This document shows positions 1 through 7,599 of a DNA stretch of 64,000 nt, piece by piece. Position 1 is the first letter of the stretch. Each line of letters begins with the position of its first letter. Below the pieces are notes generated by a model, which was given only the letters and a program-made list of their open reading frames with translations, did no database searches and had not been told where the DNA came from. Both the position numbers and the translations under genes were made by a program. Source of the DNA: Halovivax cerinus (GTDB lineage: Archaea > Halobacteriota > Halobacteria > Halobacteriales > Natrialbaceae). The DNA is taken from the NCBI RefSeq assembly GCF_024498195.1, contig NZ_CP101824.1, forward strand, positions 868,001 to 932,000, given 5' to 3'.

Positions 1-641
1 ACGTCATCTCGGGTCCCTTCGATGTCGACCTGACGCCCGGCGAGCGCGTCCACGACGTGATGACCAAGCGCTACGTCGCGGAGACCTACGCCCAGTCCGC
101 GGTCGAGGGCGTCGTCGAACTCGCCGAGCGCGAGGGCCTCGATCCGGCCAACGTCTCCGGTATCACGCTCGAGACGTTCCGCGGCGCGAAGCTCATCATC
201 GGCGGCGGCGAGGGCAACCGGTACGAGGTCGAGAATCGAGCCCAGGCGGATCACTCCTTGCCGTACATGCTGGCGGCGGCGCTGCTCGATCGGGACCTCT
301 CGCTCGCCCAGTACGAGCGCGAGCGCATCCTCGCGGCCGACGTCCAGGACCTCCTCCGGGTCGTGGACGTGACGGCGGACCCCGACCTCACTGAGCGCTT
401 CGAGGCGGGCGAGATGCCCGCAGTCGTCGACGTCACGATGGACGACGGCACTACCTACCGCGTAGAGAAGGACGCCTTCAGAGGACACCCGACCGATCCG
501 ATCGGCTGGGACGGCCTGGAGGAGAAGGTCGACACAGTCGCCGGGGAGTCCCTGCCAGACGACGAGCGCGACGAGCTCGTCGAGACGATCCGCACGCTCG
601 AGGAACACGACGTCACGGAGCTGACGGCGTTGCTGGCCTGA
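1..641 (+). CDS. MmgE/PrpD family protein, C-terminal part
   Basis: The gene is cut by the left edge of the window; the frame is open from base 3 and ends in TGA at 641. The visible ~212 residues match the C-terminal domain of the MmgE/PrpD family (2-methylcitrate dehydratase, cis-aconitate decarboxylase and relatives): a conserved Lys-Arg-Tyr segment near residue 22, an Ala-Glu-Thr helix start, a central segment with RAQADHSLPYMLA, and an acidic helical tail. Family members dehydrate citrate-like acids in the cytoplasm, often for propionate catabolism. The substrate cannot be told from this fragment, because the active-site N-terminal domain lies outside the window. No propionate genes follow it here. 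Confidence 0.8.
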   Translation, partial: VISGPFDVDLTPGERVHDVMTKRYVAETYAQSAVEGVVELAEREGLDPANVSGITLETFRGAKLIIGGGEGNRYEVENRAQADHSLPYMLAAALLDRDLSLAQYERERILAADVQDLLRVVDVTADPDLTERFEAGEMPAVVDVTMDDGTTYRVEKDAFRGHPTDPIGWDGLEEKVDTVAGESLPDDERDELVETIRTLEEHDVTELTALLA

Positions 642-913
642 GTGTTCGGACACAACGGCAGTTTCGGGACTGTCGGAGCCGGTGCTCGGAGCGTATAGAG
701 AGAGACGGGGTAGGTCAGTCAACTGTAACCGCACGTGGAAACCACGCGGGTCGAAAGGTAGTTGCCAGACCGTGCCGCCTACCGGGAACTCGGGGCCGTC
801 GCTACAAAACCCCTCCGGTACGCGGGGCGGCGGACAATCGGGTCGCTATCGCCGCGCACGGGTTTGCACCCGCGTGACAGCTTCATGGGTCCGCTCGTGG
901 TGCGACCGGGCGT

Positions 914-1777
914 ATGTCCGACTCGACTGCGAACGCAGACGATATCGACGACCGCGCGTTCGACTTCCTGCACGTCAACGAGCGCGAGGACAAGCCCAGA
1001 GAGACGGGGATCACGGAGATCCGCGGTCCGTACTACGACCCGATGGGACCCAGGGAGCTGCGGGACATCTTAGAGACGATGGGTGCGTACGTCGACATTT
1101 ACAAGTTCTCCGGCGGCTCGTTCGCGCTGATGCCGGAAGACGCCGTCCGCGAGCTGATCGACATCTGTCATGAGTACGACGTGAAGGTCTCGACAGGTGG
1201 CTACGTCGAGAACGTCCTCGTCCGAGACAACGACAAGGTCGAGCGGTACTTCGAGGAGGCGGAGCGCCTCGGGTTCGACATCGTCGAGCTGTCGAGCGGC
1301 TTCCTCGCTATCGGAACCGACGACATGGTTCGGATGACGGAGCTCGTCGCCGAAGAGTACGAGCTCGACCCGAAGCCGGAGATCAACGTCCAGTTCGGCG
1401 CCGGCGGCGCGACCGATCCCGAGATCCTCGAAGAGCAAGGCCAGCAGGATCCCGAGCAGGCCATCGAGGAGGGCCGTCGTCACCTGGATGCGGGCGCCGA
1501 CCTCCTGATGGTCGAAGCCGAGGGGATCACCGAGGAGGTCGTCGAGTGGCGAACCGACGTCGCCTACCGGATCGCGAACGCACTCGGGATCGAGAACCTC
1601 GTCTTCGAGGCGCCCGGCCCCGAGATGTTCGAGTGGTACGTCAAGAACTTCGGCCCCGAGATCAACCTGTTCGTCGACAACTCACAGATCGTCGAACTGG
1701 AGTGCATGCGCTCGGGTCTCTGGGGGAAGGCGACCACCTGGGGCCGGACCGTCACCTGGAAGGGCGATCGCGATTGA
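914..1777 (+). CDS. Phosphosulfolactate synthase (ComA) family protein
   Basis: The protein has 287 residues in a TIM-barrel arrangement. Motifs match the ComA family, which adds sulfite to phosphoenolpyruvate to form (R)-phospho-3-sulfolactate, the first step of coenzyme M synthesis in methanogens: an early GITEIRGPYYDP loop, a DIYKFSGGSFALMP strand-loop, STGGYVENVL, an ELSSGFLAIG barrel strand and INVQFGAGG. Haloarchaea do not make coenzyme M for methanogenesis, so the role is probably sulfolactate or another sulfonate, which is an inference. The ATG at 914 lies about 270 bp after the preceding gene. A small CGTGG-AAA-CCACG hairpin near 740-752 is the only structure I see in that gap. It appears to be a single-gene unit. 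Confidence 0.8.
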   Translation: MSDSTANADDIDDRAFDFLHVNEREDKPRETGITEIRGPYYDPMGPRELRDILETMGAYVDIYKFSGGSFALMPEDAVRELIDICHEYDVKVSTGGYVENVLVRDNDKVERYFEEAERLGFDIVELSSGFLAIGTDDMVRMTELVAEEYELDPKPEINVQFGAGGATDPEILEEQGQQDPEQAIEEGRRHLDAGADLLMVEAEGITEEVVEWRTDVAYRIANALGIENLVFEAPGPEMFEWYVKNFGPEINLFVDNSQIVELECMRSGLWGKATTWGRTVTWKGDRD

Positions 1778-1890
1778 GGCGCGTCTCGGCGGGAGTTCGG
1801 TCACCGGCAGACTGCTGACCAGCGAACGTACATCTACGGGATGGATCGATGATTCGACTACGCCCCTGGAAATAGACGAAAATCGGGTTT

Positions 1891-1921
1891 GACATCCTCT
1901 CACGGCTGCTGCCGTAGGCAG
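1891..1921. mobile_element. Possible remnant of an IS200/IS605-family end (subterminal hairpin)
   Basis: The sequence GACATCCTCTCACGGC followed by a 4-nt loop and GCCGT forms a perfect 5-bp stem at 1902-1915. The wording resembles the ends of haloarchaeal IS200/IS605 (TnpA/TnpB) elements, where a CACGGCT-type hairpin lies near the right end. No transposase or TnpB reading frame is nearby, so at most this is a scar. The call rests on recalled similarity. Confidence 0.3.
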
Positions 1922-1993
1922 TCTCCTCGTATCGCTGTAACTTCGTGGCGGCGATTCCACAGGCTATTTACGTACTGGAGAGTATACCTATCC

Positions 1994-2671
1994 ATGGAGA
2001 GTGAAAGTATCCACAGGGGCGCGTCAGTCGAGTTGCCGGTCCCCGTCCCCTCCACGGACCTCTTCAGTCACACCTGTACCGACGAGATTCTCGCCGTGCT
2101 CGTCGACAATCCCTACACGGCGTTCGGAATTCGGGAATTGAGTCGAGCGACGGACCACCCGCACCGAAGTATCTCGTCGGCCATCGACGACCTCGAGGCG
2201 GTGGGCTTCGTCGACACCGAGCACGCCGGCCGGAAACGGCTCGTTCGCATAAATCGCAGTCGGCTCAGCAAACCCGACGATCCGATCGTACAGATTCCAC
2301 AGGACGAGTTTCACGCCCCGGTCCGGGAACTCGTCGCGAGGCTGACCGACGACGTCGACGGGATCGACGGAATCGTCCTCTTTGGCAGTGTTGCCCGTGG
2401 GAACGCCGATCGACGGAGCGATATCGACTGTTTCGTACTCGTCGACGACGCGCAAGCGACGGCCCAGCAAACCGTCGACGAACTGACGGCGGAGTTGAAC
2501 GAGGAATCGTTCGATGGTGACCGCTACAAGTTCCACGTCCTCGTCGAATCCGTCGAAAGTGCACGCCGATACGGGGACCGCTTACGCGAGATCTTCGCCA
2601 CCGGCCTGACACTCGACGAAACCGAGACGCTCACGCAACTCAAAGCGGAGGCGCTCACGAATGGACGATAG
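1994..2671 (+). CDS. Winged-helix and MNT-type nucleotidyltransferase protein (partner of a HEPN protein)
   Basis: The protein has 225 residues. Residues ~28-92 form a winged helix (FGIRELSRATDHPHRSISS, then a wing with arginines). Residues ~105-215 form a minimal nucleotidyltransferase of the polymerase-beta fold with GSVARG at 131-136 and SDID at 142-145, the two catalytic signatures. In MNT-HEPN toxin-antitoxin pairs the MNT protein AMPylates and silences a HEPN ribonuclease; the fused DNA-binding domain suggests autoregulation (inference). I chose the ATG at 1994 because the in-frame codons upstream encode an Arg-rich, non-acidic stretch overlapping the hairpin and promoter, and a purine-rich GGAGAG lies just before. 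It overlaps the next gene by 11 bp, so the two are translationally coupled. Confidence 0.8.
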   Translation: MESESIHRGASVELPVPVPSTDLFSHTCTDEILAVLVDNPYTAFGIRELSRATDHPHRSISSAIDDLEAVGFVDTEHAGRKRLVRINRSRLSKPDDPIVQIPQDEFHAPVRELVARLTDDVDGIDGIVLFGSVARGNADRRSDIDCFVLVDDAQATAQQTVDELTAELNEESFDGDRYKFHVLVESVESARRYGDRLREIFATGLTLDETETLTQLKAEALTNGR

Positions 2672-3158
2672 TTACGTCGACGAGGCCCTCACTGACGCCG
2701 AAGCGGCCTTTCAACGAACCCACGGGCAAACTGGCGAATCCGATCTGGACGTCTCTGACTCCGCACTCGTCCAACTGCGGAAGGCCTGTCGACTCCTCGA
2801 GGCAGCGCGGACACTCCGCGAGCAGAACGGGTATTACACCGTCGTCATCGAGGCTTCATTCGTGGCCATCGAGCGTAGCATTCAGTTCTATCTCCTGCAC
2901 CGGGGACACGTATCCGGGGAAGACTTGCGCTACGAACACACGGCGGTGTATCGGCAAGGTGCAGAGGTGAACGTGTTCAGCGAGGCGTTCGCCGATCGGT
3001 TGACGCAACTCTGGAAGCGGAACAGGGCCGAGGTGTACTACCGTGAGACGGTCGCCAGCGCCGAGCAAGCGGACGCAATGCTGTCGCTCGCCGAAGCCGC
3101 CCACAGATACGTGCTGGATTTTGCGTCACTACGGTACGAGTGCGTCTGTTCGAGTTGA
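2661..3158 (+). CDS. HEPN-domain protein (putative toxin partner of the MNT protein)
   Basis: The protein has 165 residues, all-helical, and starts inside the end of the nucleotidyltransferase gene. It matches HEPN: a helix with VVIEASFVAIERSIQFYLL (~62-79) and a C-terminal helical pair. The ribonuclease signature of HEPN toxins is R-x4-H-x-Y; here residues 120-127 read RNRAEVYY, so Arg120 and Tyr127 align but the catalytic His position is Val125. Either the His is replaced and the RNase is inactive, or the His is supplied elsewhere. The Tyr that HepT-type toxins have AMPylated is kept. The order antitoxin-toxin and the overlap are typical of defence-linked pairs. Confidence 0.72.
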   Translation: MDDSYVDEALTDAEAAFQRTHGQTGESDLDVSDSALVQLRKACRLLEAARTLREQNGYYTVVIEASFVAIERSIQFYLLHRGHVSGEDLRYEHTAVYRQGAEVNVFSEAFADRLTQLWKRNRAEVYYRETVASAEQADAMLSLAEAAHRYVLDFASLRYECVCSS

Positions 3159-3177
3159 TACCTCTACGCCCCGAATC

Positions 3178-3423
3178 GTGACGGAGACGGACGGTGAATA
3201 CTGCGCCGTCGAAGCGCCCGGTCCCGAGACGTTCGAGTGGGACGTCACGACCGTCGTCGGCGATCCGGTATCGGTCGAAATCGAGTCGGGGGACTCTCTC
3301 GAACGACCCTACGAGATCCGCCATTCGGCGCTCGTGGACGGATTGCCAGAGGGTATCGACGAACAGTTCGACGTGGCGGGAGACGTACGAATCGACACTG
3401 ATACGGACGGTGAGACTACGTGA
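3178..3423 (+). CDS. Small hypothetical acidic protein
   Basis: The likely product has 81 residues from GTG at 3178, 19 bp after the HEPN gene. It is acidic and beta-rich (pattern DVTTVVGDPVSVEIE, then DEQFDVAGDVRIDT), unlike the Arg/Ser-rich translations of shadow frames, which is why I regard it as coding. No family is recognised. It could be a third member of the MNT-HEPN operon or an independent gene. The start is uncertain, since no ATG gives an acidic N-terminus. Confidence 0.45.
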   Translation: MTETDGEYCAVEAPGPETFEWDVTTVVGDPVSVEIESGDSLERPYEIRHSALVDGLPEGIDEQFDVAGDVRIDTDTDGETT

Positions 3424-3556
3424 AACGTGAGATCCAGACTGTACGATGGGAACGATACGAGGGGGAGAAACGGTCGGTCGAGTGACCGGTATTCGATCGT
3501 CCAGCAGGGTGTTTCGACGGGATGACCGTCCAGGGCGAGCGGTGACGAACCGTCTC

Positions 3557-5203
3557 TCACCTGGAGTCCGGCCGCTCAGAATCCGTTGGGTCTCGTCCAT
3601 CGGGAGTACCCGCCAGTCGTATCTCGATCAATGCCAGGTCGTCCGAGGGCACGGCCGCCGCGAACGCCGCATCCACCGCGTCCCACGTTTCGGGGCGGTA
3701 CGCGTCGATCCCGAAACTCTCGGCGAACGTCCCGAAGTCGGGGTTCGACAGACCCGTTCCGGTTGACTCACCGCGGTGGTCGACCTGCTTTTCGGAGATC
3801 AGGCCGTAATCGTCGTCGGTGAAGACGACGACCGTGAAGCCGCAGTCGAGTCGCGTCGCCGTCTCGAGCTCCGCGGCGTTCATGAGGAAGCCGCCGTCGC
3901 CGGTCGCGGCGACGACGTTCGAATCGAGGGCGCGATCGGCGGCGAGCGCGCCGGGAACGGCGATGCCCATGCTCGCCAGGCCGTTCGAGACGATGCAGGT
4001 GTTCGGCTCGTAGGTGGGGAACGACTGCGCGATCGCCATCTTGTGACTGCCGACGTCGGAGACGAGGACGTCCGCGTCGGCCATCGCCTCGCGCAGGAGC
4101 GGGAGGGCGTTCCTCACGGTGATCGGGTCGTCGGTGTCGGGTGGTGCCGTCGCCTCCGCCAGGATGCGGTCGTGGCGGTCTGCACACCACAGCGAGCAGG
4201 CGCCGACCGGCACCTGCTCGCCGACGGCTTCGAGGGCGGCGCCGACGTCGGCGACGATCTCGACGGCCGGCGTGTAGTGACGGTACACTTCGGCCGGTTC
4301 GTGATCGACGTGGACGATCGCGGTGTCGAGGTCGGGGTTCCACGCCTGCGGGTCGTGCTCGGCGATGTCGTACCCCACTGCGATCACGCAATCGGCACGT
4401 TCGATCGCCCGCTCGGCCTCGCCCTCGGGGCCCGAGTCGAGCGTCATCAGCGAGGCCGGATCGCGGTCCGAGATCGCACCCTTGCCCATGTACGTCGCGA
4501 CGACGGGGATGTCGAGTCGATCGACGAACGCCCTGAGTCGATCGGACGCACGGGTCCGGACGGCACCGTTGCCCGCGAGGACGATGGGGCGCTCGGCGGC
4601 CTCGATCACCGACGCGGCCCGTTCGACCGAGGCGTCGTCGGGGTCCGGCCGGCGAACTTGCTCCGGTTCGAAGATCGGCGTCGCGTCGACCGAATCCGTC
4701 TCGACCGCCTCGGCGGCGACGTCCTCCGGCAGTTCGAGGTGGGTCGCACCCGGCTTCTCGTACTCGGCAAGCTTGAACGCCTTGCGGACGGACTCGGGGA
4801 CGGTTTCCGGCGCCGCGATCTGCGTGTTCCAGGTGACGACTGGCTCGAAGACGTCGACCACGTCCAGCGCCTGGTGGCTCTCCTTGTGCAACCGCTCGCG
4901 CCCACCCTGACCGGTGATCGCGACGAGCGGACTCTTGTCGAGTTCCGCGTCGGCGACGCCCGTGATCAGGTTGGTCGCGCCGGGGCCCAGCGTCGCGAGG
5001 CAGACGCCGGCTTCGCCGGTCACCCGGCCGTGGACGTCCGCCATGAACGCCGCTCCCTGCTCGTGTCTGGTGGGGACGAACTCGATCGACGACGCCCGGA
5101 GCGAGAACAGCAGATCCTCCACTTCCTCGCCGGGAACCCCGTAGACGGTTTCGACGCCCTCCGCCTCGAGGCAAGCGACGAGGAGATCGGATGCGGTGCT
5201 CAC
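3557..5203 (-). CDS. Thiamine-diphosphate enzyme, acetolactate synthase large-subunit type
   Basis: The 548 residues have the three-domain ThDP decarboxylase layout. The N-terminal Pyr domain contains GVPGEEVEDLL and the catalytic Glu in RHEQGAAFMAD. The central domain (~190-330) has LAGNGAVR. The PP domain has GDGGFLMNAAELETA followed by VFTDDDYGLI. The best match is the acetolactate synthase/AlsS group, condensing two pyruvates to acetolactate, although other 2-oxoacid decarboxylases share this fold. No small regulatory subunit (IlvN) is adjacent, which favours a catabolic or non-standard enzyme. In the GDG-x25-N metal motif the usual Asn appears to be Thr. The gene overlaps the 86-residue ORF upstream by 4 bp (ATGA). 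Confidence 0.78.
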   Translation of the reverse strand: MSTASDLLVACLEAEGVETVYGVPGEEVEDLLFSLRASSIEFVPTRHEQGAAFMADVHGRVTGEAGVCLATLGPGATNLITGVADAELDKSPLVAITGQGGRERLHKESHQALDVVDVFEPVVTWNTQIAAPETVPESVRKAFKLAEYEKPGATHLELPEDVAAEAVETDSVDATPIFEPEQVRRPDPDDASVERAASVIEAAERPIVLAGNGAVRTRASDRLRAFVDRLDIPVVATYMGKGAISDRDPASLMTLDSGPEGEAERAIERADCVIAVGYDIAEHDPQAWNPDLDTAIVHVDHEPAEVYRHYTPAVEIVADVGAALEAVGEQVPVGACSLWCADRHDRILAEATAPPDTDDPITVRNALPLLREAMADADVLVSDVGSHKMAIAQSFPTYEPNTCIVSNGLASMGIAVPGALAADRALDSNVVAATGDGGFLMNAAELETATRLDCGFTVVVFTDDDYGLISEKQVDHRGESTGTGLSNPDFGTFAESFGIDAYRPETWDAVDAAFAAAVPSDDLALIEIRLAGTPDGRDPTDSERPDSR

Positions 5204-5460
5204 GCGTACTCACGCCCGCTCGTCGGAACGGCGTCGGTTTCGGCGTCCGGGGTCCGGATACGGACCGTCTCTCGGTCGTCCAGACCAGTGATTTCCGCCA
5301 TAGTAAGTTCACGTCCATCACCCGCGACCTTCAAGTCGACGGCGGTCTCGCGACGGACGACAGGGTCGAAGGACCTGGCTGTCGCCTCGATCGCGCGGAC
5401 GACCACCCGCCATCCGCGTGGGACCGTCTCCGCGGACCGCTCGCGCGTTCGAACGATCAC
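5200..5460 (-). CDS. Small hypothetical protein overlapping the ThDP enzyme gene
   Basis: The frame has 86 codons and its stop codon overlaps the ThDP enzyme start (ATGA), a sign of translational coupling. The C-terminal half is acidic (MAEITGLDDRETVRIRTPDAE) as expected of a halophile protein; the N-terminal half is Arg-rich and less convincing. An internal ATG at the MAEITG segment, preceded by an AT-rich TTACT stretch, could be the real start of a ~34-residue peptide or mark the promoter of the enzyme. No family is recognised. Confidence 0.4.
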   Translation of the reverse strand: MIVRTRERSAETVPRGWRVVVRAIEATARSFDPVVRRETAVDLKVAGDGRELTMAEITGLDDRETVRIRTPDAETDAVPTSGREYA

Positions 5461-5597
5461 GACGGTCCGTAATCGCCCCTCGTCGGCGAGAGTCGCCGGT
5501 GGCGGTGGTAGTACAGCTCCAGGACGGGGCGACAGACCACCTCACGAGAGAACGAACCCCGATCGTGTACCCTGGAAGGAACACGACAGGACGAACG

Positions 5598-5954
5598 ATG
5601 GACGAATTCAACCGGATTTCTGACGTAATCCGCTACGCCGAGGACGTCGAGCGCCTGGCGGCGTTTTACTCTGACGTCTTCGACCTCGAGATAGCCGGCG
5701 GCGATCCCAGCCACGGTTTCGTCCGCTTCGACACGGGGGAGTGCAGCCTCTGCCTGCACGCCGGCCGGGACGGCGACCTCGGCGAGTACCCCACGACGGT
5801 GGTTTTCGCGGTCGACGACATCGACGACGCCCGGGCGGACCTCCTCGATCACGACGTCGAAATGGGCGAAATTCGGTCGCCGGCGCCCGGGAAACGGGTC
5901 TGTGACGGCCGCGATCCCGAGGGAAACCCGTTCTCGATCGAGTCGGCAGACTAG
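5598..5954 (+). CDS. VOC (glyoxalase/bleomycin-resistance) family protein
   Basis: The 118 residues form one pair of beta-alpha-beta-beta-beta modules typical of the vicinal oxygen chelate fold. The first module has VIRYAEDVERLAAFYSDVF and the second has TVVFAVDDIDDARADLLDHDV, ending in RDPEGNPFSIES, the classic DPxGN signature of the last strand. Proteins of this size dimerise and bind a metal at the interface; substrates range from glyoxalase-type adducts to antibiotics and cannot be inferred here. The ATG at 5598 aligns with the usual N-terminus. It converges on the histidine kinase with only 6 bp between stops. Confidence 0.85.
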   Translation: MDEFNRISDVIRYAEDVERLAAFYSDVFDLEIAGGDPSHGFVRFDTGECSLCLHAGRDGDLGEYPTTVVFAVDDIDDARADLLDHDVEMGEIRSPAPGKRVCDGRDPEGNPFSIESAD

Positions 5955-5960
5955 TCTGGA

Positions 5961-7511
5961 TCAGGCCGGACCGGACTCGGCGCCGGCGAATTCGAAGCGG
6001 GCGCCGCCCTCCCGGCTTTCGGTCACGGAGACGTTCCACCCGTGCGCCCGGGCGATCTCCGAGACGATCCCCAGTCCGAACCCCGTCCCGTCGGCAGCAC
6101 CCGTAAATCCCATTTCGAGGACCTGATCGCGATCGTCCAGGTCGATGCCCTCGCCGTCGTCGGCGACGAAGAAGCCGGCGTCGACGGCGCCCTCGATCGA
6201 CCCGACCGTGACCGAAAGCGGCGGCTCGTCGACGGCGTCCGACGACCGATCGTCGCCCTCGTCCGGCCGTTCGAGACTCACGTCCGGCGACCCGTGCTCG
6301 ATCGCGTTCCGGTAGAGGTTTTCGAACACTTCCTCGAGTCGCGGGCGGTCGGCTTCGATCGTCGTCTCGGTTTCGACGACCAGTTCGGCCGCACCGGTCT
6401 CGACGTGGTCCCAGGCCGAGCGAGCGGCCTCGTCAAGCGAAATGGGCTCGGTCTCGCCGACCACCTCGCCTTTCTTCGCCAACGTCAGTAGTTCGTCGAT
6501 CATCTGATCCATGCGTTCGAGTTCACCGACGACCGTCGAGAGGTGATCGGCCGACGGATCATCGACGGCCAGTTCCGCGTAGCCCATCGCGATGGAAAGC
6601 GGGTTGCGCAGGTCGTGGCTCACGACGCTGGTGAACGACTCGAGGCGTTCGTTCTGCCGTTCGAGTTCGCGTTCGCGATCCTTCAGCGTCGAGATATCGG
6701 TGTATATCAAGTACCCACGTCGCACGTCATCGGCCCCCGTCGGGACCGTCCGAAGCAGAAAGGTACGCGGCCCCTCACCGGTCTGTCGAACGACTTCGGT
6801 GTCGTGACGCTCGCCCGCGTTCATCGCCGCCTGATATTCGATCGGCGCCGAATCCAGTTCGGGAACGAGCAGGGTTTGGACGCTCCGGTCGATCGCCTCG
6901 GATGGTTCGTACTCGAAGTGACGGACGAAGGAGGCGTTTACCCGCTCGATGCGGACCGTCTCCTCCTGGACGCGGTACTCGATAACCGCGTCGGAGACGT
7001 TCTCGAAGAGCGCGGCGAACCGATCGCGTTCCCGCGTGATAGCCGACTCGTGAGAGATCCGTTCGAGCGACCGTTCGACGTGCGTAGCCAGCCGTTCGAC
7101 CATCTCGCGATCGCGGTCGTCGAACGCGCCGACGGCATCCGACAGGATCTGAAGGACGCCGTGCTCGCCGATCGAAACCGAAAGCACCGAGCGGTACGCG
7201 TCGCTCGTCGGTCGGGCGGTCGTAACGTCTCGCACGTCGTCGATCACCTGCGACTCGCCCGTACGGTACGTCCGACCGGCGATACCCTCCTCGACGCCGA
7301 GCGGCGTCACGTTCGCCTGGAGAGTGCGGGCGCGGGCCGCCGCCGGGACGAATCGGTTCTCATCGGGAACCAGGACGCCACAGTCGGCGTACCCCAGTTT
7401 CTCGGCCACCCAGTCGACGGCGAGTTCGTAGACGTCGGCACTCGCTTCGGCCGTTTCGAGGTCGGCCACGAGATCGTAGAGTTGCGCACGAGCCTCGTCC
7501 GTACTCGCCAT
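5961..7511 (-). CDS. GAF-PAS sensor histidine kinase
   Basis: The 516-residue cytoplasmic kinase contains a GAF domain (~10-150, including VLVPDENRF and VLQILSDAVGAFDDRD), a PAS domain (~165-275), a linker coiled coil (~276-292), HisKA with the phospho-acceptor His299 in VVSHDLRNPLS, and HATPase_c with N-box FENLYRNAIEHG (~396-407), then DDGEGI and GTGFGLGI. It has no membrane segment, so it senses an internal small molecule or redox state. The open frame continues far upstream, but that part is the shadow of the next gene; ATG at 7511 gives a proper acidic N-terminus, and a CCATAAAGGTG promoter-like element lies ~35 nt before it. No response regulator is adjacent, as is common in haloarchaea. 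It lies downstream of the pseudo-CHAT genes in the same orientation (88 bp gap). Confidence 0.87.
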   Translation of the reverse strand: MASTDEARAQLYDLVADLETAEASADVYELAVDWVAEKLGYADCGVLVPDENRFVPAAARARTLQANVTPLGVEEGIAGRTYRTGESQVIDDVRDVTTARPTSDAYRSVLSVSIGEHGVLQILSDAVGAFDDRDREMVERLATHVERSLERISHESAITRERDRFAALFENVSDAVIEYRVQEETVRIERVNASFVRHFEYEPSEAIDRSVQTLLVPELDSAPIEYQAAMNAGERHDTEVVRQTGEGPRTFLLRTVPTGADDVRRGYLIYTDISTLKDRERELERQNERLESFTSVVSHDLRNPLSIAMGYAELAVDDPSADHLSTVVGELERMDQMIDELLTLAKKGEVVGETEPISLDEAARSAWDHVETGAAELVVETETTIEADRPRLEEVFENLYRNAIEHGSPDVSLERPDEGDDRSSDAVDEPPLSVTVGSIEGAVDAGFFVADDGEGIDLDDRDQVLEMGFTGAADGTGFGLGIVSEIARAHGWNVSVTESREGGARFEFAGAESGPA

Positions 7512-7599
7512 CGGGATGGTCGACCAATGGCCCGGTGGGTATTCACCTTTATGGCAATACACGTCCGCCGGGATCGAGAAGCGACAACGGAACCGACGC

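Noticed and set aside
3776-5623. 615-codon plus-strand frame opposite the ThDP enzyme
   Set aside because: Antisense shadow; the enzyme frame has clear family motifs.
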